Shown in pieces: positions 49,301 to 58,400 of a DNA stretch of 64,000 nt (position 1 is its first letter; the number at the start of each line of letters is the position of its first letter). Position numbers and translations under genes: made by a program. Under the pieces are notes generated by a model. The model did no database searches and was not told the DNA's origin. It saw only the letters and a list, made by a program, of their open reading frames with translations. This DNA comes from Gigantopelta aegis (Eukaryota > Mollusca > Gastropoda > Neomphalida > Peltospiridae): positions 25,746,736 through 25,810,735 of the forward strand of contig NC_054706.1 of the NCBI RefSeq assembly GCF_016097555.1, written 5' to 3'.

Positions 49301-52300
49301 TGAGAGGAGATTGTGTACGTTTTTGTCTGAGGTTTCATCGTCTGTATTGTGTTCATGCCCCCCGACATCGAACTCAAGGAAATGGTCTGACCTTGTAACT
49401 GAGACATTTCAACCGGCACAGGCTGCGGCTGATTGGTGTTTGGGTTCTTTGTGATTATCACCTTGGTAACAACAGGACTAGTGGCACTACTAATCGGGAG
49501 CTGTCTTTTCAGCACAGGTTTTTCATCGTTGACAGGAACTTCAACAACCGAAACCTGCATCTGGCCACCCCCAGCCTTCGTGTTTGTTCCCGCAGTCGTT
49601 GTATTAACAGTGATCGATTGTGAACTATTCTTTAACGAATCAACAACGCCGGCTGGTGCCTGAATAATAATGGTCTCGTTCTTTGAAACCAGACCAGCTT
49701 CCTGTAATTTGGCAATTTCTGCTTGAATGGACTGAAAAGTCGTCATCTCTGTGCATCCAGCGGTCGACGTTTGGGGCAGGACCACACCGGAAGACGTCCG
49801 TATCATCGTAATATTTGAATTATTCACATTGTTGGCAAGTTCCGAACTTCCTCCCGTTGATTCTTCTTGTGTACCAGAACCCGTTCTCACAATTAGAATT
49901 TCTTCTTTATTAGTTCCTGAAAAAAGACAACACAAAACACATTAACAAGAAAATATCTCACAAAGTTATCCCATAAATATTATTTACATGCCTCTTGGGA
50001 ATTGTTAATCACAGCTAGCTCTAACACTTGCCAAAATTGACAGTCGCGAATTTTAAAAACAATTGGCAAAAATTTTAACCTGGTGAAATAATTTCATAAA
50101 ATAAATATTTTGTGAGAAAATAACTGGGTTTCTGCAATTTTTTAAGTGTAATAGAAAATTTGGCATAATGTTCTGCTCATGAACCCAGAGCTAGTCTTTT
50201 ACATTTAAAGCATTTACAGCCAAAACCAAATAAATTCAAGTAACCTATCACAGTTTGCGGAGCCTGTTGTGACTATGTAAGTAATGTTCTAAATTTAATG
50301 CATGAACAAATAATGGGTTACGCATTTAATAAAAGTTGCATTATCTATATATATATATATGCAAATGAAACAATTTCTAATAGCCTGTATTCATAAATAT
50401 GTATGTTCACTTTGGTACACATATATAAATGCCTTTTGTTTTGCTTTTTGATAACAATTACTTGTATTTCTTTTTTGAATTTATCAATGTATAACAGTCA
50501 CAAATTATATAAAATTGCGTACAAGGTTGCGATGCAATTTTATACTAAATTTCTAACACCACAACTTATTTAGTTAAAAATATACAAAAATAATTTTAAC
50601 GTTTTTTCCATGAACTGTTTTACGTATGGACATCCCATTTGATGTAATGTCATCAAAGGATAACATTAAGGTTTTTTTTGCGACATCATCCAATCAAAAT
50701 AGAGTAAATAGTATAACAGTAAAAGTTTGTAATTAAATTTGCATAAAGCCAAATATTTTTTATAAAATGAACATCACACACTGGGATCAACTTGTAAAAG
50801 TTCAATTATAAAAAAACTGGACACCTACAAGCATAGGTACCAAATATTGTATGTACAGAGTATGCCAAACACTGGGTCCTACACGACCTTGCTTATTACA
50901 ACCACTATGAAATAAGCACAATTTATGACAAATTTTAAAGGAATAGATGGGCATATGTTCCCTCAAAGTTGCTAAAATTTGAATCTTGTATGCATTTGTG
51001 ACAGTGGTCACAAATGCATAGGAGATTCAAATTTATTCAATTAATAAAAAAAAAATTGTGAAGATAAACATTATCTTGCTATCTTCACAAATTTTTTAAA
51101 ATTAGTATTTGTTTTCTCAAAAGCACTAGTTACACGATTCGAAATGTGTCAGATAACAGCCTACACTAATTGCTCTCTTACATTTCCAAAAAAACATAGT
51201 TAAAACATATGGCAGCCATTTTGGATTTTACTGTTTCTAAAATTTAAACGTTGGTTTTTAAATCTAATCTGGCAACATATGAGTTTATTTTATTATGACC
51301 AGTTGGTTCTACCCAATAAAAAAGTCAATGGAGCTGATGCACACATACCACGAGCTAATTAATGAAAGACATCAAAATGTTTTTAAGTTTTTCACTCTTT
51401 ATACACTTTTCCTCGCTACTAGTTTTGTATTAAATTTCAGATCTTTAAGTTTCAGATCTCTAAATTACTAGGATTTTATGTAAATATGTCTAAGGTCTAC
51501 TAATGAAAAAGGTAGCCTTACAGTACTAGTTATTAAACTAACTCGAAGGTTGTATTCCTTTTATTATCAATGTTATCTCTTGGTAAAAATTAAAGGGGGT
51601 GCAACACACAACTGCCTCTCCCCTACAAAAATTAAAGCTTGATTACTGTATATCACTGTATATTAGCCTATCCATTAAACAAATGACAGTAAGTGAAAAT
51701 CATCCGTTACAACCAATTAAATTTGCAATAGAGGCCAGAGGACACAAAAGACTGAATGAGTGTTCTTATTGTGACAAATGTGGCACCAAATAAGAGGTTT
51801 CTGCCAGAGATTCCCGACACGATATAAAAAAAAAAAACGTTTTCATTTCTCAAATAAAATATAGCTTTGTGTTCATCAAGCAGACAATTGGAAACTGGTA
51901 TGGGACATAATAGAGGTTGTTAAAAATACTGGTTAAATTAAATAACGAAGCTATTGAAGACTGGAATATGTACAATGTGTTTTCGCCAGTGATGCATTTC
52001 AGTACATACTGCAATTATGATATATTTTATAAGACATTTTTGTAGATGGTGTATTGACCACCCACAATCCCCTTTCCAAGATGGCATTTAAAGACTTGGA
52101 AAGTCGGCTATTTCAGAACCATATGACAAGAGACTTCTTTCCTTTGATGCAGTGTACAACAAAAAAAGAAGAAGAAGAAATTTGGCTGCAGAAAAATAGA
52201 GGGGGTGGCAAAATGTTAAAAGGGATAGTTAAAAGTGAAAGGTGGCATTAAAACACAAAAGAGAGGCACTGCACCCTCTAAAACAGACCAGCGAGAACAC

Positions 52301-53695
52301 AACTGTTTTAAAACATACCCTAGCAACTATCTTTGTTTTCTTTTTTAAATTATGGTAATTTGGTTTCAACAGTAAGTGAGAGATATGGGAAATGCTGAAT
52401 ATTTATTTAAGTATTTACATTATATACTATGTTGTTACATGGTGGCACATACTTGTAGTCTGCCCATCTGAGTATGTATAACATTGTCATATATTGCCTA
52501 TTTGTTCCAAAACCATGCATTGCCAAATATGGGAAGCCACATTATACGTCGGTACAATGTGTTTTACAGTCAATGCTATTCAATAAATATATAATACCAA
52601 CAACTGGTTTTAATATATATATATCAGGTCCCTGGATTTCATGAAACTTGTCATTTCGGGTAGCATGTCAACAAAATAACGGAACAGTGATTCCGTTACC
52701 CATTATCATGAACGATAACCATGAAATGGGTTCCAATGATCAATCAGCATGGAACTAAAAGTTTTTTTCATAAAATTTTAAAGACTGGGGCCTGTATATT
52801 TGTGAATAAAAACATGCTGAATTATAAATAAACAAGACACAATGATCTATGTTATCTAGACGTATAAATTGTTTGATAAAAATTTCATCAGTTATTCTGT
52901 GAAATTATGACAAGATTAGTATTAAAGTACCAGAATAGTTCATTATTTGACTACATCTACAATAAATGTTTTTAATTTTTCTACATGTATATAAACACAC
53001 ACCTTCCATGTAATATGCCTGCACCAGTCCACACCCCCAGCAACAACATTCAAAATACTTGAGAAATAAACAATATTTTTGGGAAAGAGTCATCCATTTA
53101 AACTCATAAAGCAACAAAATACGGAATATGCGGATATAAACAAAAGCAGGTGTTTTACCAATGATGATAAGCCGTCTGTGACACGTAAATACAGCTCAAA
53201 ACCCGCGCCATTTGTACAAGAAATTCAGGGAAATTTAAAATAATAGAGCTCGTTTGCGAATCGTTCAAAACCACACAAAAGTGCTTAAAAGCTGGCAAAT
53301 GATAGGGTGGTGCTTAGATCATGTACCCATTTTACATAAACTGAGCAATCGGACTCACAAAGGGCACATAATTTACATATTTCGATGCCAAATGATTCAG
53401 TAACTTCCAGTGTTCCATATTTACCAAATTGGGCCTTTGACATTGGATAACGCAACTGTTATCGACTGAACGTTCGTTAATAGGTCTAAAGAGGAATCAT
53501 TTTCGCAGTGTTTTTAAATACAAAAAGCGTGTCTCCGATAACTAAAATATCGCATTTATTGTCACCTGTTCCTTGCGCAGGCATTCTATATTTGTTCAAA
53601 ATCACGCGCCCACCATTACCAACCCATAATAGTAGAACCACAGCTTCATGTTCCGCGAAGCATTTTCGCGGGTCAAATACGATTCCAATGGCCAT
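32510..53695 (-). CDS. LIN54: LIN54 homologue, MuvB/DREAM complex DNA-binding subunit (11 exons, first one tentative)
   Basis: LIN54 binds the CHR promoter element and anchors MuvB/DREAM to cell-cycle genes in the nucleus. Exons (minus strand): 53695-53566 (tentative), 49916-49000, 46898-46733, 45930-45797, 44741-44526, 43664-43492, 41280-41209, 38428-38274, 36235-36141, 35353-35154, 32699-32510. All internal junctions are AG/GT, codon phases match at every join, and the sum is 2448 nt (815 residues plus stop), close to the vertebrate protein (about 750). Exon 2 is a Ser/Thr/Gln-rich region; exon 3 has the diagnostic [17 protein letters not shown]. Exons 7-8 and 9-10 encode two tesmin/TSO1 CXC motifs ([39 protein letters not shown]), both keeping the Tyr that from structural work inserts into the DNA minor groove, joined by an [12 protein letters not shown] linker. 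The C-terminal helical region ([26 protein letters not shown]) ends at a TAG. Identity is firm; only the 5' end is uncertain. Confidence 0.95.
35154..35353 (-). CDS. LIN54: LIN54 exon 10, second CXC motif, C-terminal half
   Basis: Reads [20 protein letters not shown] followed by [20 protein letters not shown], nearly invariant in LIN54. It ends SGSGE plus two bases of an Arg codon before GTATGA. Confidence 0.97.
35690..35993 (-). mobile_element. SINE, head A plus core plus tail T1, in LIN54 intron 9
   Basis: Reverse-oriented: tail T1 (ACGCACTCAACATATTTTAT; CATATGGCTAAGGACCACAC), core (CACCCCATAGACAGGATAGT), and head A ending AGTGCTTTACCACTGGGCTA. Just left of it (35623-35655) is a scrap of a third tail type (TTTAACGACACCCCAGCATG). 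Confidence 0.88.
36141..36235 (-). CDS. LIN54: LIN54 exon 9, start of second CXC motif
   Basis: Reads [20 protein letters not shown] then [11 protein letters not shown]. Acceptor TATTCAG, donor GTATGT; phases match exons 8 and 10. The segment before RRHNKGCNC is a few residues longer than in human LIN54, as I remember it. Confidence 0.95.
36430..37480. repeat. Tandem repeat of about 165 bp in LIN54 intron 8, interrupted by a SINE
   Basis: Five degenerate units share CACTACTAGACCAC, GTGTACAAAGTTTC, TTATCTTAAACGGTTTTGGA-like, GTGAATTTGG and CCATGGTAACA-like motifs in the same order (about 36445, 36930, 37065, 37230, 37390). The first unit is split by the SINE at 36582-36899. Confidence 0.75.
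36582..36899 (-). mobile_element. SINE, head A plus core plus tail T1, with 10-bp target duplication
   Basis: Complete reverse-oriented copy from tail T1 to head A (AATGCTTTACCACTGGGCTA). AATATTGAAA flanks it at 36572-36581 and 36900-36909. The target is a unit of the intronic tandem repeat. Confidence 0.9.
38274..38428 (-). CDS. LIN54: LIN54 exon 8, first CXC motif and linker
   Basis: Reads [51 protein letters not shown]. Acceptor TTTGTGCAG, donor GGTAAAC. It contains the Tyr of the first CXC motif and the conserved linker. Confidence 0.97.
40844..40997. mobile_element. 154-bp MITE with 5-bp target duplication ATATG, in LIN54 intron 7
   Basis: Starts CAGGGAACATTTTGTT and ends AACAAAATGTTCCCCTG, a near-perfect inverted repeat. 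ATATG flanks it at 40839-40843 and 40998-41002. A diverged relative with one recognisable end lies at 48733-48890. The CAG...CTG ends suggest hAT; the 5-bp duplication would place it in a hAT5-like group rather than the usual 8-bp hATs. Confidence 0.88.
41209..41280 (-). CDS. LIN54: LIN54 exon 7, start of first CXC motif
   Basis: Reads [20 protein letters not shown] then CLK plus two bases of Leu. Acceptor TATTTCAG, donor GTAAGT. Only 72 nt, but phase and sequence leave no doubt. Confidence 0.95.
41366..41640 (-). mobile_element. SINE, core plus tail T2 with partial head A
   Basis: Reverse-oriented, in the intron between exons 6 and 7: tail (AAGTTTGTTTTGTTTTAATG), core (CCATCCCACAGACAGGATAG), then AATAGCCCAATGGGCCTACC and a truncated head with GGGATTGATCG. 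Confidence 0.85.
43492..43664 (-). CDS. LIN54: LIN54 exon 6, glutamine-rich
   Basis: Starts [20 protein letters not shown] and holds 11 consecutive Gln (mixed CAG/CAA, about 43566-43598) before [20 protein letters not shown]. The donor GTTAGT is non-canonical at +3 but gives the correct phase with exon 7. Confidence 0.88.
43770..44160 (-). mobile_element. SINE, head B plus core plus tail T2, with perfect 17-bp target duplication
   Basis: Reverse-oriented complete copy: tail T2 (TTTAACGACGCCGCTAGAGC), core (TTCCCACAGGCAGGATAGCA), then head B ending GACGCCACCGAGGCCGGT. ATATTAATTCTTAAAGT flanks it exactly at 43753-43769 and 44161-44177. The intact duplication marks it as one of the youngest insertions here. 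It lies in the LIN54 intron about 100 bp before exon 6. Confidence 0.95.
44526..44741 (-). CDS. LIN54: LIN54 exon 5
   Basis: 72 codons, phase 0 at both ends: [20 protein letters not shown], then [20 protein letters not shown] and [10 protein letters not shown]. The LPPGT and VPANYV-like segments correspond to the vertebrate LPPGT and LPAQYV region. Acceptor TATCCACAG, donor GTAATG. Confidence 0.92.
44893..45018. mobile_element. Small hairpin (fold-back) element in LIN54 intron 4
   Basis: Arms of about 58 bp start TAGGCCATTTCATGG and end CCATGAAATGGTCTA and meet at GTGTGAAAACGATATTTTCA. Flanks are TA-rich, so the duplication is unclear. It could form a strong hairpin in the pre-mRNA. Confidence 0.75.
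45797..45930 (-). CDS. LIN54: LIN54 exon 4
   Basis: Reads [20 protein letters not shown] and [17 protein letters not shown]. Acceptor TTTCTCCCAG, donor GTATGC. Phase 2 at the start joins exon 3; ends phase 0. Confidence 0.88.
46308..46348. repeat. 41-base G homopolymer in LIN54 intron 3
   Basis: Uninterrupted G run after T- and G-rich sequence, on the non-template side of LIN54. Length is likely unstable and may be an assembly estimate. Confidence 0.95.
46733..46898 (-). CDS. LIN54: LIN54 exon 3
   Basis: Reads [20 protein letters not shown] and [19 protein letters not shown], the most conserved part of the N-terminal half of LIN54. Acceptor TTATACCAG, donor GTATTT. Confidence 0.95.
48266..48441 (-). 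repeat. Dispersed repeat, second of three copies
   Basis: Complementary to the family at 28685-28861 and 49990-50198: TCTGGGTCAGCAGAA at one end, ACAGAAACCCAG in the middle and ACAAATTTGGAGAG at the other end. Confidence 0.5.
49000..49916 (-). CDS. LIN54: LIN54 exon 2 (large Ser/Thr-rich exon)
   Basis: 917 nt, no stop, starting with two bases of a split Gly or Arg codon and then [20 protein letters not shown]. Low-complexity Ser/Thr/Val/Pro sequence with repeated [23 protein letters not shown] and [19 protein letters not shown] segments, as expected for the disordered N-terminal half. Acceptor CTTTTTTCAG, donor GTAAGC. Confidence 0.93.
49990..50198 (+). repeat. Dispersed repeat, third of three copies
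   Basis: Contains TAACTGGGTTTCTGCAATTT and ends GAACCCAGAGCTAGTC, shared with 28685-28861. It lies just upstream of LIN54 exon 2 in intron 1. Confidence 0.6.
50199..53565. other. LIN54 intron 1, mostly unique AT-rich DNA
   Basis: No coding exon with matching phase was found here, other than the tentative exon 1 at its upstream edge. Contains short AT repeats (50347, 52616) and half of a hAT-like element at 51594-52300. Confidence 0.5.
51594..52300. mobile_element. Diverged relative of the 1148-bp hAT-like element at 61610
   Basis: Shares blocks in order with 61610-62757: CATCCGTTACAACCAATTAA, GGCACCAAATAAGAG, TCAAATAAAATATAGCTTT, GGTATGGGACATAATAGAGG, and a right end CAGCGAGAACAC. The left terminus is not recognisable. 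Confidence 0.65.
53566..53695 (-). CDS. LIN54: Probable LIN54 first coding exon
   Basis: ATG at 53695-53693, 148 bp from the COPS4 ATG, opens a frame [20 protein letters not shown], then [20 protein letters not shown] and QGT. It ends at ACAG|GTGACA with one base left over. That phase joins exactly to exon 2 (giving Gly) and makes the whole gene a multiple of three. The protein does not resemble the vertebrate LIN54 N-terminus as I remember it, and the donor is ordinary rather than strong. The alternative is a non-coding first exon or an unrelated frame. Confidence 0.5.
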
Positions 53696-53843
53696 TTGCA
53701 GAAAGAAAGATTCAATACTTGTTTTATTCCAATTAATTTTATGCGTAAATTGAAATTAAAATTTAACTTATTTTTTGTTAGAAGTGCTTTAATTACGAGA
53801 AAAATTAATTTTGCAATTTTTATTCACTTCTGAATAACAAAAG
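53696..53843. promoter_or_regulatory. Divergent promoter region between LIN54 and COPS4
   Basis: 148 bp separate the COPS4 ATG from the probable LIN54 ATG, and both genes point outward, so both 5' UTRs and promoters must lie in or very near this interval. It is AT-rich with no clear TATA pair. An E2F-like TTTTCGCGGG sits at 53663-53672, inside the tentative first exon. Transcription start sites cannot be read from sequence. Confidence 0.55.
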
Positions 53844-53926
53844 ATGGCAGCCTCCGTAAAACAACAACTTGTGCAACTGGCAAATTTATCGCATTCTGGA
53901 GGGTCTCACAAGGATGTTACGGAAAA
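53844..53926 (+). CDS. COPS4: COPS4 exon 1
   Basis: Start codon in AAAAGATGGCAGCC. Encodes 27 residues and two bases of the Lys codon before GTACTT. The N-terminus [12 protein letters not shown] resembles the MAAAVRQDLAQL type known from vertebrates. Confidence 0.93.
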
Positions 53927-55441
53927 GTACTTGTGACATAATATCTCAGACATGGCGTTTGTTGCATAGACCACGTTACCTTGCAACAGTTAACATAAAC
54001 TATCACTTTTTTTTCTTTTCTTTTTTTTACGATGACTGTGCCGAAGTATGGCGATCTCGCCCCGTGTCGATCTCGCCCTGGCGAAGTCGCCCCGGGCGAG
54101 TTCGCCAGGACTTATTTTCATCGTTAGGCGAAGTTATCATACATATTAGACTTGCTAGAAGACATATATTACAACATATATTATAGTATATATCTACTGT
54201 CATTATCTGCATGTTTTTGTGCCAAAACTACAGGGTTATACCTCGTATACTACTAGTTTTGTGTTGGGACACGCTGTGGCGAGATCGCCATATTTACTTC
54301 CGTGTTGCATGTCTGTTTAGCGAAGTCGCCAGTACATTATAACTCAACAATATTCAAGTTACAAGCTGTTTTATGTTTACTTCATTAAGTAAATACATGT
54401 GCAGTAGTCATGTTTTGATTTTCTTGTTGTAAAATGTAATACATTGGTAGTTTACATTTCTGACGATTTCACTTGCAAGCCGGGGCGAGATCGCCAGGAT
54501 TTTCCAACGGAGCCTGGCGATCTCACCCAGTGTCGATCTTGTTTTTTCTTGTTTAAGTTTACAGTTTACAGTTTATTATAATAAATACACGTAAAGTACA
54601 CATTTATGGTTTTTTCATCATGTAATGTAACATTTTTTTAAGTTTACATTTCTTATTATTTCACTTTTTCAGGCTGTGGCGAGATCGCCAGGATTTTCTC
54701 AGTGTAGCATTTTTATGTTGGTGAAGTTGTCACACGTTACTACGCAACTATTTGTCATAAGTGCACACTTTAACGATTATTTGATATATACTAAATACTA
54801 AAGTATGCACTGAAACGACCAGGTACATTTATGAAACATTATACCGGAGACACCAAGTGGGAGCAAGCACGGAGAAGTCTGGCTGCACTTCTCTCACCAC
54901 GTTCGTACTCCTCCCAATACTTGAATGTCTTAGCCTGCATGTCGCGGTACTTCTTCTTCTGCATCCGCTTTAACTTTCCTTCTGACACCAGTCGAACCTG
55001 GTTGCTGATGTGGATGGCTTCTTTGTGCAGCAGGGACACAAGCAGGTAGAGCTGGACTTGGGGACGACCTCGGTTGTTAAGTCTGAAATGCCATCCTTCA
55101 ACGTCGTTGTTGGTGCGTATACTCTGAAAGTATACGCTCCAGCTGTCTGGTGTCCATGTTGCATCCAGGATCCAGGTCGCTTCCAGGTATTCGACTAAAG
55201 TTGTCAGCTGGTCAGTTGATGCTTCTGCCTTCAACCCATCAAACACAGCTGGAATGTGTTGATGTGGAAGAAACGGCAATGACATCAATTTCCTCAGATA
55301 TCTGTGAGTGTCGTTGTCACTACGGTAGGCTTCACGAAGACCAAGGTCTTGAATCTGTAAAATATTAATGTTCTTTGGTTATAGATAGCATAATGATTAT
55401 TTCAAAAATTAAACAAATTTTAAATTCAACAATCTGACCAT

Positions 55442-55486
<45 letters not shown>

Positions 55487-58400
55487 ATATATATACAATA
55501 TATATACAATAATAATGATGATATCACCAGACGTTGTACCCTCGGTGCCTGGGGCAACATCCCAATGATCGCCTCCAAAACAGCCTTGTAGTCCTTTTTG
55601 CGACGTCCAGACATCAGGCAGAAAACAAGTGGTATCTGTTTTGCACAGTCTTCATGCCTGATGAAAGAATGTACGCTAAAGAGCTGCATGAACGGTTCCT
55701 TCACAAGCTTGAAGGTACCGTCTGCGTACCAGCACTTGGATCTAGATAACAGCTGCAGCTGTTGATCTGTTGAAAAGATCAAATGACGTTTTCTTCCAGT
55801 AGTGACATCTCCTTTAAAAGTAAATTAATAACAATTAAAATAAATAAATTAACAATGAACAAAAAATAAATCAAGTAAATCAATAAAATTATATCAACCG
55901 TCTATAATGGTTTAGTACTTAGTAGTTAAAAAATAGCAATTTAAAAATATTTTAAGGGCTTATAGCTTCACGTACAAACAAGGTTTTAATTGTTTGTCAC
56001 CTTTTAAGAAGTTGTCTGGGATGAAATCCATTTTCAACTCAAATTCCAAGTCAGTTGGATTCTTCGGCCGGCTGGTCTGGCGACAGTAGTTTGCTGTGTC
56101 TACTAGACGATCGATCGTTGGCAGCGCTGGGCAGGGAGCCGGACCTAAATGTTCCTGGACTAGCTGATCAACGATACTCCCTGCTGATCTGAAGGGATCA
56201 CTCTTCGCTGCCAACTTCATGTCTACAGTCATTTTCGCAACCACTGCGCCTCCTATTTGCCGTACATGGCAGTGCATGTGCTCACCAGCCACAAACAGGT
56301 CAGCCTGCTGTCTAACCGATGCTCGACAATGCTTGACCTGTGCGTTTCTAGTCGCACAACGCCACACAACGGTGCCATCTGAAATTATCCGAAATTAACA
56401 GTATTACTTTAAGTACATAATAAGAAAGGTAGAAAGAACATCTGACTGATTGTTATTTTTTAAAATTACTAGTTAGCATTTAAATGTTTGCTATGCAGGT
56501 TGTTTCCCCAAATATTGTTACTAATAATGACAATAATAATAATAACATTTTTATTATATTGGAATCGGAATTATATTTACCTACAAAACTTTTCACCGAA
56601 AGACGATAGTAGCAATAATAAATATAAATAAAATAAAGTAATGACATACTGATAAAATTCATACCTGAAAGTGTGTTTCTTTCGACGTAAGAATACCCGT
56701 CGCTGTCGAAGAGTTTATTTTTTCCTCTGATGGTTGCTGCTTTAACTACTGCAAAAGTGGATGCAGTTTGTATAGCAACACATGCTGGTGGTGGTCGGTC
56801 TTCGACAACGGAATCCTCTATGATGTCAAAAGGTCGGGGTGGTATTGCCTCCAGTTGAAATTGATTTTCAACTACGGATGTAGCCTGTAAAAAATGTATT
56901 ACTTGTTAATTAATATTTCCTTGTGTGTAGGTCTGTTTATACGAGACAATTACTGAATACAGTAAACGTGAAAAAATAATTCTGCCACATATTGTTGACA
57001 TATTTAATGGCCAAACAAACTATTACTTGAATATATATTATACTTTTGATTTGTCTTTTGGACGAATGAATAGTGCGTCACACCAATATAATCCAATGTA
57101 TTTGATTTATTGCGCGTTGCCATAATTAAAAAATTAACTTATATATATATAATAAGGCAAATAGTATGTCCGGCATCAATTAATTATTTATATATACACA
57201 TTTGAGAGAAGAAATTATAATTACCTGAACCTCGGCAACGTCATCTCTAGAGACTTCCATGAGTTCATCATAGTACTCGAGTTGTCGGGTGCTCTCAGCC
57301 GCAGGGGCACCGATGGTGTCCTCCTGGACCGAACACCTAACGCATGTCCAGTTAAACGGCTCCTGTGAATTTACTAACTGGCTATATCTAGTTTGACTCG
57401 TGCCACTGTTGCACGTCCTGTGTTGCCATAGGGTGCAACTGTCACAGAGCAAACCCTCCTGACGTGGACGAACTGGATGATCGCAAACAAGGCATCCGTT
57501 AGCAGCCATATTTTGTAAATTCTATCTCAGTATTTGAAAGCGAATGATGTTTGCATATTTGTGAGAAGCTTTTTATAACAGTTAATGGATTAAGAGGTTA
57601 ACAACGTTCACTGATTAAAACAGCAGTGTAATTAATAGAACAAGGCATGTTTTGTGAGTTCCGTTATGACAGTGAATACTGTGCACACTGTAATCGGGGG
57701 TAATGGTGAACAGTTAATCAGTCAATCAAGATTAATCAAGTAATTATGGCATTAATTCAGTAAATTGTGAACGGTACATTTATTTTATTTGCTGTAATGA
57801 AATAAACGAATATGCATCACTCAATAAAATCATAGTGATTTGGCACAGCTTGTTGAAGTGGAATGGACAGAACTAATAATTACGAATATATCACATTATA
57901 CAAGAAAACAAACAAGTAAGTACTGTTTATGTATTTATTATTAAAAAATTGCACATTACACAGTAAAAACAAAACAATAAATGAATGTTGTCTTGTTCAT
58001 ATATTTATTATACCAAATTGAACATCAAAGTGTGCACTTATGACAAATAGTTGCGTAGTAACGTGTGACAACTTCACCAACATAAAAATGCTACACTGAG
58101 AAAATCCTGGCGATCTCGCCACAGCCTGAAAAAGTGAAATAATAAGAAATGTAAACTTAAAAATGTTACATTACATGATGAAACAAACCATAAATGTGTA
58201 CTTTACGTGTATTTATTATAATAAACTGTAAACTGTAAACTTAAACAAGAAAAAACAAGATCGACACGGGGCGAGATCGCCAGGCTCCGTTGGAAAATCC
58301 TGGCGATCTCGCCCCGGCAACGTAATTAAGTGAAATCGTCAGCAATGTAAACTACCAATGTATTACATTTTACAACAAGAAAATCAAAACATGACTACTG

